Shown one piece after another: positions 38,492 through 50,538 of a DNA stretch of 64,000 nt (position 1 is the stretch's first letter; each line of letters opens with the position of its first letter). The translations under genes were made by a program, and so were the position numbers. The notes under the pieces are model-generated. The model was not told the origin of the DNA, searched no databases, and saw only the letters and a list, made by a program, of their open reading frames with translations. Source of the DNA: Betaproteobacteria bacterium (lineage in GTDB: Bacteria > Pseudomonadota > Gammaproteobacteria > Burkholderiales > SG8-41); contig JACPTK010000002.1 in the NCBI GenBank assembly GCA_016192825.1, forward strand, positions 1-64,000. The letters run 5' to 3'.

Positions 38492-40089
38492 TCGACCGGA
38501 ATGGTTACGCACCGGGTATCGCCCCAGGTGGGCACGAAAACCGTGTGATTCCCCACCCCGCCGGCGACAATTATCTGAATGTCGTCCGCCCGGTCCGCAA
38601 TAGGAATATCCCGCACTCCGTCCCCCCCTGAAAACAGCCCTGGCCGCCTTCCCCGGATAAGCGCCAGGGTCTCAGGATTGAGCTGGATCGCCGGGACTCG
38701 TGCGTGATCAAAAATGACCTTCTTTACGTCCTTCTTCGACATCCCTTCCGCGCCGAGAACCGCGGCCTGCTCCGGCCCGAAGACGATCAACGGCTCGCCT
38801 CCGGAATAGAGATTCTTGTGGCCCTCCCGTGGTATCGCGTGGATAAGCGTATTCAGGATTTTGGCGGCGCTCGTGCGGGCGTAGTGAATAACGTCCTGCG
38901 TGCCCGTTACGCCGATTGCCGAAACCGTGCTGTCGCCGGGTGAAAAACCCCGCTCCACGTGAAAGGGTTCCCACGGGCTCCGCTCCTCGTTCTCCGCAAT
39001 GCAAAACGAGAATTTTCCGGGTTGGCCGTGACAGGCCTTGTCCGCCTTTCCCGGTGTCCCTCCCCCGATGTTGGTCAGAACCAATCGCAACGCGCGCCCG
39101 ATCGTCGCATTTGCCCTCCAGCCTTGCCCGAATACATTTTCGGCAGAATTGATCTCAAGCTTCTTCGCGATCGGTCCGTTGACGATGATCATGGGCGTCA
39201 CCGGATTTGTCGTGGTCTGCATGGGCAGCAAGTTGAACTCCGGTTGACAAACCGCTCGAGCCGCGGCGATCACCACACGGAAAAATTCCGGCGCGCATCC
39301 AGCCATCACGGCATTGACCGCGACATTCTCGACGGTAGCCATTCCCATCCTCGGCGGAATCACGCCCAACACCGTCTCCGGTGCAAGGCCACTGGCGGCG
39401 ACAACACGCTCGACCCTGTCACGTTCCGGCGGCACGACAGGAAGGCCGTCCGTCCATCCGCGTACATAGAAATGATCGTTGACCGCATCCCAGGAGTTCT
39501 GGATCTCCAGCGGGTCGTACGTTTGGTCTTCGGTCGCCCTCGCTTCCGCCCCGCACGACGCGAGACGGTTTTGCATTATGTCGCGCGCCGCCGCCCTGCT
39601 TCGTTGCCCGACCTCCTCGGGCCGCAGTTCCCCCAGCGGATGCGGAATGACGCTCACCCGGATATTCGGCAAGCCAAGCGCACTTGCCACCTCCAGGCAA
39701 AGATCCAGAAAGGCGTCCGTAACGACGGTGACCGTCGGGACGCCCCTTCGTTCCAGCTCGATGGAGTCGTGGACACTCCACGACGTGCACGAGCCTCAGT
39801 CGGCCACGGCGTTGATTACGAAGCTGCACCGCTTCGCGAGGGCGTCGATATCCGGACACGGCGCCGCCGACCTCGGCTTGGTCACGCTGATGACCTCATA
39901 CCCGTTGCCTTGGGCAAGGATCTCCTTTCTCAACGCGTCGAGAAAGAAATCGACGTTCGGCTTGCTGTTGTTGAGCAAACCGATCGCAAGTCCCTTTTCG
40001 CCGCGACCCGCTCGACCCGTCGGGGCGTGCTGTCGACCGGCCTGCTGAATCCCTACCGGGCTCAAGATCTGTGTGCCACTTCGCACCAT
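38488..40089 (-). CDS. UGSC-family selenoprotein (in-frame TGA at 39796..39798 read as Sec)
   Basis: ORFs 39796..40140 and 38488..39690 are in one frame and join across a single TGA: ...CSFVINAVAD-U-GSCTSWSVHDSIELERRGVPTVTVVTDAFLDLCLEVASALGLPNIRV...; start MVRSGTQILSPVG preceded by GGAGGG. Confidence 0.88.
39766..39784 (-). promoter_or_regulatory. Candidate bacterial SECIS stem-loop
   Basis: Minus strand: TGA-GGCTCGTGCAC-GTCGTGGA-GTG-TCCACGAC; perfect 8-bp stem, apical loop about 20 nt after the TGA. Confidence 0.65.
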
Positions 40090-40192
40090 TTTCCCTCCTA
40101 TCTGCGCCGCTTCCAGCTCCCCGATCCGATCGCACCCCACCCGTCACGACGGGCCGTCGTAACCGCAACGCCTGGCGTGCAATCCCCTGCTT

Positions 40193-41623
40193 CTAACAGG
40201 CGGGTCCGGCGCGGATGAGATCCGTGATCTTTCTGGGAATTCTCTCCCCGCCCGCTTCGCCGAAAAGCCTTCCCCGATCGACCACGACCTTGCCCCGGAG
40301 AATTGTCGTTTCCGGCCACCCCGAAATCTCGTGGCCTGCCCATGGACTGTAGTCAGTCTCATGCAGGTCTTCGACCCGAACCTTGCGCCTGACGCTCGGA
40401 TCGAATATCACGAGATCGGCATCGCTCCCGACGGCGATCACACCTTTTCGGGGATAGAGCCCCATGATCCGTGCGGCGTTGGTTGACACAAAATCCACGA
40501 ATCGCTCGAGCGAATAACCGCGTTTCGTCACCATTTCCGAGTACATGACGCTCAGGCGGGGCTCAACGCCGGCGTTGCCACCCGTAACGTCGTCGATGCG
40601 ACGCCCTTGCACTTTGACGCACAGCGGAGTGCAGATACCGTCCGTTGCAACGGTGCTGATCTCGCCCGTAATCGTTCCATCCCAAAGCGACAACCGATCC
40701 CCCTCCGATTTAAGCGATGGATAGGTGTGGTACATCTGGCCGTCGGCACGGCGATAGTCCGCATCGGTATAGAGCATGTATTGATGCAGTGTCTCGCCGT
40801 ATATCGGATATCCGCGTGCGCGGGACTCCCTGATAGCCGCAATGCCGGTACCGGCGCTGACGTGCATCATGTAGAGGGCGGCGCCCTCCACGTTCTCGGC
40901 GAGGCGGATAATGTGGCGAAACGAAAGGTCCTCCGAGAGCGTATTGTGAACCTCGGCCATGTGTTCGAATCCGACGCGGCCTTCACTGATCAGCTTCTCG
41001 TACATGTGCATGACGAGATCGTCTTCCTCGGCGTGAATCGCGGCTAGCCCGCCGTGCCTGGCTGCAACCTTCAGGATCTCCCAGATGTCACCGTAGCCGA
41101 TCTTGCGTTCCTTTACGCTCGGGCGGATGTTGGTCGTGAATATCTTGACCGTGGGGAAGCCGGCAGCGATAACGTCCGCTAGCTCGCCCAGGATCGGCGC
41201 GGGGATTTTTCCTTGGAGCATTACATGATACGAGTAGTCGCAATGGCATTGCCCCATCCAGTCTCTTTCACGCCTGGAGATCGTCTGCTCCAGCCTTTCT
41301 CCCGGATTCCAGACAGCGAAATCGATGAGCGTCGTCGTGCCGCCAAACAGCGCTGCCCTGCTCACCTGGGCAGGACCGGCGCTTAACGCCGGGGGCCCAC
41401 CGTCTGTCCCCGGCTGGACCGGCCAGTTGCAATGGATATGCGGGTCGATACCGCCCGGTATAACGATTCGCCCCCGCGCATCAAGCGTCCGACCCGCCTG
41501 CAATCCATTCAATGCCTCAGGCGCGCCCACGGCGACGATCCTTCCGTCCTTTGCCGCGATGTCGAATGGATGCGTCCCGTTCTGCGTGACGACCAAGCCC
41601 CCCCGCACGATCAGGTCAAGCAT
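40193..41623 (-). CDS. Dihydropyrimidinase/hydantoinase-like amidohydrolase
   Basis: LIVRGGLVVTQNGTHPFDIAAKDGRIVAVG, IVIPGGIDPHIHCNWP, AAIHAEEDDLV, GSDADLVIFDPSVRRKV. Confidence 0.88.
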   Translation of the reverse strand: MLDLIVRGGLVVTQNGTHPFDIAAKDGRIVAVGAPEALNGLQAGRTLDARGRIVIPGGIDPHIHCNWPVQPGTDGGPPALSAGPAQVSRAALFGGTTTLIDFAVWNPGERLEQTISRRERDWMGQCHCDYSYHVMLQGKIPAPILGELADVIAAGFPTVKIFTTNIRPSVKERKIGYGDIWEILKVAARHGGLAAIHAEEDDLVMHMYEKLISEGRVGFEHMAEVHNTLSEDLSFRHIIRLAENVEGAALYMMHVSAGTGIAAIRESRARGYPIYGETLHQYMLYTDADYRRADGQMYHTYPSLKSEGDRLSLWDGTITGEISTVATDGICTPLCVKVQGRRIDDVTGGNAGVEPRLSVMYSEMVTKRGYSLERFVDFVSTNAARIMGLYPRKGVIAVGSDADLVIFDPSVRRKVRVEDLHETDYSPWAGHEISGWPETTILRGKVVVDRGRLFGEAGGERIPRKITDLIRAGPAC

Positions 41624-41678
41624 GGATTCCTCGGAAATATCATCGACTAGGAATCGCGATTGAAGCCGGATAACGATT

Positions 41679-42650
41679 TTATCCCAGCGGGATGGGCACG
41701 CCTACGCCCCGTCTTTCCGCCTCTTCCAGAACGTGGCTGGCCACCGCAAGATCCTCGATTCCGATACCGTGCGACTCGAATATCGTAATCTCATCCTGTG
41801 ACGTCCGACCGGGAGCAATCCCCCCAACGACGTGCGCTAGGCTGCGCACCGCATTCCAGTCCAGGGTTTCCCGAACGCCCTGTGCAAGGAGGTCCCCGCA
41901 CTCCATTCCTGCGACGGTCTTGTCGTCCACTACGATTACGTCCGCTAGCGTCACCGCAGCGGAGTCCAGCTCGCGCTTTTCGGGATAGTTCGATCCAACG
42001 GCGTTGACATGGACACCGCGACGCAGCCAACGGCCGTCAAAAACGGGCTCGGACGAACCCGTCACCGTGGTCACAACGTCGGCCTCGCGCACCGCCGCTT
42101 CGTGATCGCGGGCGGCAATGAGTCGAAGATTCAACCGTTCTCCCATTACGGCGCAGAACTGTCGCGTCTTTTCCAGGGATCGACCGAGGACATTGACGAC
42201 GCTCAATTCGGGGAGGACGTGCGCTGCCGCCTCCAGCTGGCTTTCGGCCTGCCAGCCGGTGCCGAACAACGTCATGATGCCGCTATTCACCCGTGCCAGG
42301 CGCTTCATCGCCACGGCACTCGCCGCGCCAGTGCGGACCTGACCCAGCCTGTTGGCCTCGAGGACCCCAATCAGCGCACCCGAGGAAATCCGGTACACGA
42401 GCATGGTAAAGCTCGAGCCGACAGTGACGTCCTGGCGCACTATTGGATAGCACTTGATCCCCGCCGCATCCAGCGCCTGCGAAATTGCGGACAGCACATT
42501 CAGGGCAACGCCCGGTCTCGTACAGCGTTGCCTGGGGAAATTGCTTGCTTCGCCACGCGCCAGAGCACGAAACGCGTCCTCCAAGGCCTCTATCGCCCCG
42601 GCCATGGTTAGAAGATCGCGAACTTCCTCCTCTCTCAACAGCAGCGCCAT
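41679..42650 (-). CDS. Ornithine cyclodeaminase/mu-crystallin family protein
   Basis: LVYRISSGALIGVLEANRLGQVRTGAASAVAMKRLA, TLFGTGWQAESQLEAAAHVLPELSVVNVLGR, VHVNAVGSNYPEKRELDSAAV. Confidence 0.9.
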   Translation of the reverse strand: MALLLREEEVRDLLTMAGAIEALEDAFRALARGEASNFPRQRCTRPGVALNVLSAISQALDAAGIKCYPIVRQDVTVGSSFTMLVYRISSGALIGVLEANRLGQVRTGAASAVAMKRLARVNSGIMTLFGTGWQAESQLEAAAHVLPELSVVNVLGRSLEKTRQFCAVMGERLNLRLIAARDHEAAVREADVVTTVTGSSEPVFDGRWLRRGVHVNAVGSNYPEKRELDSAAVTLADVIVVDDKTVAGMECGDLLAQGVRETLDWNAVRSLAHVVGGIAPGRTSQDEITIFESHGIGIEDLAVASHVLEEAERRGVGVPIPLG

Positions 42651-42813
42651 AAATCTGATCTGTCCGATCTACCGCATGTTTCGACTCAGCTCGGGTTCAG
42701 CGCTCGGTGCTAATCCTGTAAATCTGGTTAATCCTGTTAATCCTGTCTATTTTTTTGCTTCTCTTGGAGGCCTTGGCGTCTTGGCGGTTCAGATTCTCGT
42801 CGCCCGTTACTCG

Positions 42814-43440
42814 TCACTTTGCCGCTGGGGGCACGTTCATCCCCCGCTGCACCGCCGGCCGTGCCGAGATCGCGTCGAACCAGCGCTTCACGTGCGGGAA
42901 GTCGTTGAGCTCGGTCTTGTGCCATTCGTAGCGCGCGACCCAGGGGTAGGTCGCGACGTCCGCCGCCGAGTACTCGTCCGCGAGATAGGCGTGGTCCTTG
43001 AGCCGCTCGTTCAGCACGGCATAGAGGCGGTCCTTCTCCTTGACGTAGCGCTCGATCGCGTACGGCACCAGCTCCTTCGCGGCGCGGAGGAAATGATGCA
43101 CCTGGCCGAACATCGGACCGACGCCGCCCATCTGGAACATGAGCCATTGCAGGGCCTCGTAGCGCCCGCGCACCGACGCCGGCAGAAGCTTGCCGGTCTT
43201 GCCCGCGAGGTAGATGAGGATCGCGCCGGACTCCATCAGCGCGATCGGCTCGCCGTCGGGACCGTCGGGGTCCACGATCGACGGGATCTTGCCGCTGGGA
43301 TTGATCCTGAGGTACTCCGGCTTGAACTGTGCGCCCTGCCCGATGTTCACCGCGTGCACGCGGTACGGCAGCGCCAGTTCCTCCAGCATGATCGAGACCT
43401 TGCGGCCGTTGGGCGTGGTCCACGTATACAGATCTATCAT
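42814..43440 (-). CDS. Glutathione S-transferase family protein
   Basis: MIDLYTWTTPNGRKVSIMLEELALPYRVHAVNIGQGAQFKPEYLRINPSGKIPSIVD. Confidence 0.92.
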   Translation of the reverse strand: MIDLYTWTTPNGRKVSIMLEELALPYRVHAVNIGQGAQFKPEYLRINPSGKIPSIVDPDGPDGEPIALMESGAILIYLAGKTGKLLPASVRGRYEALQWLMFQMGGVGPMFGQVHHFLRAAKELVPYAIERYVKEKDRLYAVLNERLKDHAYLADEYSAADVATYPWVARYEWHKTELNDFPHVKRWFDAISARPAVQRGMNVPPAAK

Positions 43441-43534
43441 TTCGCTCCTTCGTCGCTCATTTAATAAGGCGTGAATGGTGAATAGTGAATGGTGAATGGA
43501 CGCGTCCTCGTCACTTCGTCACTGCGTCACTTCA

Positions 43535-44647
43535 TCACTCGTCGCGCGCCAACGCGCGACGAATCGCCTCGAGCCGCGCCGCATCGACGCTGCTGCGGAT
43601 GGCGGTGGTGTTTTTGGACACCCTTGCGATTTCCCCCGCCTTGACCGCGGCGGCGGCGGCGAGCGCGCGCTCGAGCCGCAGCCTGGCCGTTGCGGCGTCG
43701 GCCTCGCCCGCGAAGACCGCGGACAGCAACTCGGCGAAACGCTCCGGCCTGCGCCAGGCGTCCACGGTGTTGAAGAGATCCAGGATGGATTGCGCGTCCA
43801 GTTCCGCGGCGTCGAGCACGGTGTTGCCGTGGCGCGCCGCGAGCAGCGCGAGGTCCCGGCAGTCCGCGGGAACCTTGAGCCGGCCGGCGAGTGACTCAGC
43901 CGCGAGCGGGTCGAGCGCGCGCGCGAGCGCGGCGAAGCGCGCCGGCAGCGTCGCGCCCGCGCCGGCGGCGGCGTCCACCGCTTCCATCGCCGCACGGACC
44001 GAATCGGCCTCTTCCCACAGCGCGTCCAATTCCGGCATCACGCGCGCGAGCGCGCCGCACGCGCGCAGCGCCTCGAACATGCGCGAGGGGCGCGCCTCCA
44101 TCAGGCCGCGCGCGACCTCCTGCCACACGCGCTCGGGCACCAGCGCGTCGGCCTCGCCGTTCCGCGCCATCTCGCGCATCAACGCCATCGTTTCCGGCGC
44201 GATGCGGAAGCCGTAGCGCGCGGCGAAGCGCGCGACACGCAATATCCTGACGGGGTCCTCCCCGAACGCGGCGCTGACGTGGCGCAGCACGCCGGCCCTG
44301 AGGTCGTCGGCGCCGTGGTGCGGGTCGATGAGGCGGCCCTCCGCGTCCTTCGCCATCGCGTTGATCGTGAGGTCGCGCCGCGCAAGATCCTGCTCCAGCG
44401 TCACGTCCGGCGCGGCGCGGAACTCGAAGCCGTGGTAGCCGCGCGCGGTCTTGCGCTCGGTGCGCGCGAGCGCGTACTCCTCGTGCGTGCCGGGGTGAAG
44501 GAACACCGGGAAATCCCTGCCGACCGGCTTGTACCCCTGCTTCACCATTTCCTCGGGCGTCGCGCCGACGACGACATAGTCGCGGTCCTTGACGGGCCGT
44601 CCGAGCAGTTCGTCGCGCACCGCTCCGCCAACGCAGTAGATCTTCAT
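43535..44647 (-). CDS. cca: CCA tRNA nucleotidyltransferase
   Basis: [67 protein letters not shown]. Confidence 0.95.
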   Translation of the reverse strand: MKIYCVGGAVRDELLGRPVKDRDYVVVGATPEEMVKQGYKPVGRDFPVFLHPGTHEEYALARTERKTARGYHGFEFRAAPDVTLEQDLARRDLTINAMAKDAEGRLIDPHHGADDLRAGVLRHVSAAFGEDPVRILRVARFAARYGFRIAPETMALMREMARNGEADALVPERVWQEVARGLMEARPSRMFEALRACGALARVMPELDALWEEADSVRAAMEAVDAAAGAGATLPARFAALARALDPLAAESLAGRLKVPADCRDLALLAARHGNTVLDAAELDAQSILDLFNTVDAWRRPERFAELLSAVFAGEADAATARLRLERALAAAAAVKAGEIARVSKNTTAIRSSVDAARLEAIRRALARDE

Positions 44648-45615
44648 TAATCGCGGTGCGCTTGCCCGCGGAATTGCCCGTAGCGCGCGCGGGGGGTGCG
44701 GTTCCCGAGCCAGGCGGGGGCCACCGCTTCCAGCGCGGTCGGCGTGATGCCGAATGGAAGATCGCAGCCGCACACGCTGTCGACCTGCATCGAGTCGTAG
44801 TTGTCGCGCGTCATGAGCATGTCGAGCGCGAGCATGATCTGCCTGACCGGAAACAGCTCCATCGCGCACGCCTGCAACCGCGACAAGGAATCGTTGAGTC
44901 CGACGATCGGCCGCCGCCGGCCCGTCACCTCGCCCACGTATTCGACCAACTGGCGCAGGGTGTACACGCGGGGACCGCACAAGTCGTAGCTCCTGCCTAC
45001 GCTTCCCGGGTCCGCGAGGCTTCTGACGAACGCCGCCGCGACGTCCTCCACGAACACCGGCTGGAAACGCGCGCCCGGACAGGGCAGGGCCATCACGGGC
45101 AGGAATTGAAGCGCCTGCGCGAACGGATTGAGGAAGCTGTCGTCGCGCCCGAAGATGACCGACGGGCGGAAAATCGTCCACGACAGTCCGGACTCTCGCA
45201 CGACGGACTCGGCTTCGCCCTTGGTCCGCAGGTAGCGGCTGGGTCCGGCCGCGGCGGCGTTGAGCGCGCTCATGTGCAGCAGCCGTCCCGCGCCACCCGC
45301 ACGGCATGCCGCGACGACCTTGCGCGCGAGCCCCACGTGCGCCTCCTGGAAGCTCCGCTCCCCGCGACCGTCATGCAGCACGCCCACCAGGTTGATGACC
45401 GCATCCGCGCCGCGCACGAACGCCGCGAGCTGCGCGGCGTCGTGCACGTCGACGGCGGCGACGTCCACCGTCGGCAGCAGGATCAGCTGCTCCTTGGCGC
45501 GCTCGCGATCGCGCGTCGCCACCCGCACCCGGTAGCCCTCCGCCGCCAGCGCGTGGCAGACATGGCGGCCTACAAAACCGCTCCCGCCAAGAACGCAGAC
45601 CTCATTGATCTCCAT
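44647..45615 (-). CDS. NAD(P)-binding complex I NDUFA9-like protein
   Basis: [69 protein letters not shown]. Confidence 0.85.
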   Translation of the reverse strand: MEINEVCVLGGSGFVGRHVCHALAAEGYRVRVATRDRERAKEQLILLPTVDVAAVDVHDAAQLAAFVRGADAVINLVGVLHDGRGERSFQEAHVGLARKVVAACRAGGAGRLLHMSALNAAAAGPSRYLRTKGEAESVVRESGLSWTIFRPSVIFGRDDSFLNPFAQALQFLPVMALPCPGARFQPVFVEDVAAAFVRSLADPGSVGRSYDLCGPRVYTLRQLVEYVGEVTGRRRPIVGLNDSLSRLQACAMELFPVRQIMLALDMLMTRDNYDSMQVDSVCGCDLPFGITPTALEAVAPAWLGNRTPRARYGQFRGQAHRD

Positions 45616-45679
45616 GGGCAGATTTTACCCCCGACCCTTCAGCCTTCGGTCTTTGTTCCGTTCCGGCAGGCGGCTCCGC

Positions 45680-47605
45680 TTAAGGCGTGTCCCCCAGCGA
45701 AGCTTCCTTGTCGCGCTGCCTGGGGGTAATGACGCCCAGTCGCTGCCTGAGCGCCTGCATCGGCTGCCCGAAATTGTGGGCGTAGTAGCTGGCGTTCGCC
45801 ATGACCCGCTTCACGTAGTCGCGGGTCTCGTTGAGCGGAATCGTCTCGGCATAGACCGCGCCCTCCAGCGCGGCCTCGGGGAGCCAGGCGCGCGCGCGGC
45901 CCGGCCCCGCATTGTAGGCGGCGGATGCGAGCAGCGGATGGCCGTCGAGCGCGTCGAGCACGTGCCTGAGATAGTAGGTGCCGAGGCTGATGTTGGTGTC
46001 CACCTCGGTCACGTGCGACCAGCGCCAATCCTTCAGCCCCAGCTTCTTCGCCACCCAGCGCGCGGTGCCGGGCATGAGTTGCATCAGCCCGCTCGCGCCG
46101 GCGCGCGACCTGGCGCTCGCGATGAAGCGGCTCTCCTGCCGGATCAACCCATAGACCCACGCCTCGTCCAGCTCGAGCTGCGCGATATGGACGTTCAGCA
46201 CCTCGCGATAGGGCGCGAGGTAGCGCAGATTGAAATCGTGCAATGCCACGGTGCGGTCCGCGGTATTGATGGCGCGGTCGTAGAGCTCGTGGCGGCGCGC
46301 GATTTCGGAGGCGACGAGCAGCTGCCGGTCGTCGAAATCACGTATCGCCCACAGCCATTCCCGGTTCGCCTCCGCGCGCAGGTTAAGGCGGTAGAGCGCG
46401 AGCGCCCGCCGCAGGCCGCGGTGCCTGCTCATGGCGTACATGTGCTCGGCGCCCGGCTTGTAGCGGGCGGCGGGCGCCGCGATCTTGCCGCCCAGCTCCT
46501 CCAGCGCGAGCTGGCCGTAGAAATTGAACTCGGTCGCGAGCGGCCTCAGCAGCTCGATCGCCTCCTCGCGACGCCCCAGCGCCCGCAACGCCCGCGCCCC
46601 CCAGTAGCGCCAGGCGGGTTGCGAGGATTCCCTTCCCGTCATGGCCTCGATCGCCCCCAGCACTTCCGGCCAGTTGCGCTCGCGCAACGCCGCGCGGGCC
46701 TTCCAGGCAAGCTGCTGGTCGGAAAGATCGCCGGCATGCGCGTACCACGCGAGCGCGTCGCGTTCGTGTCGCATCGCGCCGAAATAGCCGATCATTCCCC
46801 ACGCGTAAGCCCTGTCTGCCGGGGAAAAGCGCTCCGCGAGCTTGCTCCAGTGAAGGGCTGCCTGCTGGGGCGCAGTGCGCGCAAGCCGATGGACGGCAAA
46901 CAGGACGGTCTCGCGCCCGGCGCGACTCTTCAGGTTGAACGCCTGCGGCTTTTCGAGGTATCCCCTCGGATTGGACGCTATGGCTTCGAGCACGCGCGCC
47001 CGGGGTTCCTCGCCCGCCGGCAGCCATTGCGCGACCGCGCGCGCAAGGCTCACCTTGCCGGTCTCCAGCGCAAGCCGGGTTCGGGTCCACAGGTCGTCGA
47101 CCGACAGCATGCCGGCCGCGGCGAGCGCCTCGAACAGCGGCGAGCAGCTCTCGGGCAGGTCGCGCCCGATGAACCACAGCGGCCGGATCTCGGGCAGCGT
47201 CTCGCTCGCGTTGATGCGCAGCCGCGCCTGCAGCGCATAGCAGGTGACCTCGATGTCGTCGCCGGCGAGCAGCGGCAGCTCGGCGTTGAACATCTCCCAG
47301 TCCCCGCGCTTGCCGAGCACCTTGAGCCATTGACCGCGCAGCCGCTCCGAGAGCGGGCTGTCCCGGTTCGCGACGAGAAAGGCGCGCACGTCCTCGGGTG
47401 CCGCCTGCTCGAGCATCAGGTTCAGCTGCCAGTAGGCGACGTACGGCTCGAGGAGGTGGCCTTTCAGCCGGGCAGCGTGCTTGTCGAGCCGGGCGGCATT
47501 GCCGGCGCGGAACGCCTCGCGCGCGGCGAGGAACTCATCGTCCAGCGCGGCGCCTTGCGCGCCCACCGCAACCATTATCGCCAAAGCCGCCCACAGCCTG
47601 CTCAT
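45680..47605 (-). CDS. slt: Soluble lytic murein transglycosylase
   Basis: VYGLIRQESRFIASARSRAGASGLMQLMPGTARWVAKKLGL, NISLGTYYLRHVLDALDGHPLLASAAYNAGPGRARAW. Confidence 0.92.
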   Translation of the reverse strand: MSRLWAALAIMVAVGAQGAALDDEFLAAREAFRAGNAARLDKHAARLKGHLLEPYVAYWQLNLMLEQAAPEDVRAFLVANRDSPLSERLRGQWLKVLGKRGDWEMFNAELPLLAGDDIEVTCYALQARLRINASETLPEIRPLWFIGRDLPESCSPLFEALAAAGMLSVDDLWTRTRLALETGKVSLARAVAQWLPAGEEPRARVLEAIASNPRGYLEKPQAFNLKSRAGRETVLFAVHRLARTAPQQAALHWSKLAERFSPADRAYAWGMIGYFGAMRHERDALAWYAHAGDLSDQQLAWKARAALRERNWPEVLGAIEAMTGRESSQPAWRYWGARALRALGRREEAIELLRPLATEFNFYGQLALEELGGKIAAPAARYKPGAEHMYAMSRHRGLRRALALYRLNLRAEANREWLWAIRDFDDRQLLVASEIARRHELYDRAINTADRTVALHDFNLRYLAPYREVLNVHIAQLELDEAWVYGLIRQESRFIASARSRAGASGLMQLMPGTARWVAKKLGLKDWRWSHVTEVDTNISLGTYYLRHVLDALDGHPLLASAAYNAGPGRARAWLPEAALEGAVYAETIPLNETRDYVKRVMANASYYAHNFGQPMQALRQRLGVITPRQRDKEASLGDTP

Positions 47606-47943
47606 GTGCGACGCGAAATCCCCTGTTTATGACGTTAATTCTAGCCGGTTTTTCAGGAGATAGAACGCCCGGGCAGGCCGTTCAGTTGACGCGACGGGCC
47701 GAGGGTGAAGGGTGGAAGGCGGGGATGAGGAACGCTTGAGGTGAGTGCGTCAGGGCGGCAGCTTCCGTGAGAGCGGGAGAGAGAAAAACGTCCCCTCGCG
47801 ATCTCCCGATCTTCCAACCTCCCGGCTTTTCGATCTCACGATCTCCCGACCTCCCGATTTCACGGAATTTGTCGAATCACGACCTACGAATCACGATTCA
47901 CGCCGTTTGTGTCCAGGGGCGCGAGTCCCGCGGAACCGATACG

Positions 47944-49458
<1,515 letters not shown>

Positions 49459-49599
49459 GGTGTCGGTGAAGGCTGCTAAGGGTAACAAAAATGCGGCGTT
49501 TCAGCCATTTGCCGCCGCTCCGGCGCGAACGGGAAATGGTATAGTCCGCGCAGCGGGATCGAATCACGAATCGCGATTCACGAATCACGCTCCTCAACG

Positions 49600-50259
49600 A
49601 TGACCCAGGACGAAATGAAACAGGCCGCGGCGAAGGCCGCGATCGCCCACGTTCCCGACGATTGCGTGGTGGGTGTCGGCACCGGCTCCACGGCCAACTT
49701 CTTCATCGCCGAGCTGGGTGCAATCAAGCGCCGCATCGAGGCGGCGGTGGCGAGCTCCGAGGCAACGGCAAAGCGGTTGAAGGACCTCGGCATCCGGGTG
49801 GTGGATCTGAACGGCGTGGACGAGCTGCCGGTGTACGTGGACGGCGCGGACGAGGTGACGCGCCACCTTGCCATGATCAAGGGCGGCGGCGGGGCCCTGA
49901 CGCGCGAGAAGATCGTGGCGGCGGTCGCGCGGAAGTTCGTGTGCATCGCCGATCAATCGAAGCGGGTGGATGTCCTGGGCAGGTTCCCCCTGCCGGTGGA
50001 GGTGATCCCGCTCGCGCGCTCCCACGTCGCGCGCGAGCTGCGCAAGCTCGGCGGCCACCCGCAATGGCGCCAGAACCTCGTCACCGACAACGGCAACGTG
50101 ATCCTCGACGTGCACGGGCTCTCGATCCTGAACCCCGCCGAGCTGGAGAGCGCGCTTAACCAGATCGCGGGCGTGGTGGCGAACGGGCTGTTCGCGCGGC
50201 GCGGCGCGGACGTGCTGCTGCTCGGCACCGAGCGCGGCGTGGAAACCCTCAAGCGTTAG
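49600..50259 (+). CDS. rpiA: Ribose-5-phosphate isomerase A
   Basis: [65 protein letters not shown]. Confidence 0.96.
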   Translation: MTQDEMKQAAAKAAIAHVPDDCVVGVGTGSTANFFIAELGAIKRRIEAAVASSEATAKRLKDLGIRVVDLNGVDELPVYVDGADEVTRHLAMIKGGGGALTREKIVAAVARKFVCIADQSKRVDVLGRFPLPVEVIPLARSHVARELRKLGGHPQWRQNLVTDNGNVILDVHGLSILNPAELESALNQIAGVVANGLFARRGADVLLLGTERGVETLKR

Positions 50260-50470
50260 GAATTTTCCGGCCCGAGGGCCGGAAAACTCCTTATCCAAGA
50301 CCCATCTTTCGTCCGGAGAGAAGCGCGAACTTGCGAGCGCGAGCGGATCGCATTCGACAAGCGGTGCGGGACGGAGTTTGCCGTCCACGACGCATCCACG
50401 CGGTCCGCGCCCCCTCCCCCTCGTCGGGCTCATGTAAGGAATTTGCCGGGCCAGCGGCCGGCAAATTCCT
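50258..50470. repeat. Pair of A-type hairpins bounding about 213 bp (variant of the MITE-like element)
   Basis: AGGAATTTTCCGGCCCGAGGGCCGGAAAACTCCTT (50258..) and AGGAATTTGCCGGGCCAGCGGCCGGCAAATTCCT (50437..50470). Confidence 0.7.
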
Positions 50471-50538
50471 CGGGGGACGCAAAACTGTCATAATTGCCTG
50501 ATACCGTCGGCCGTTTGATTGCGGCAGGAGGCTTTCAC

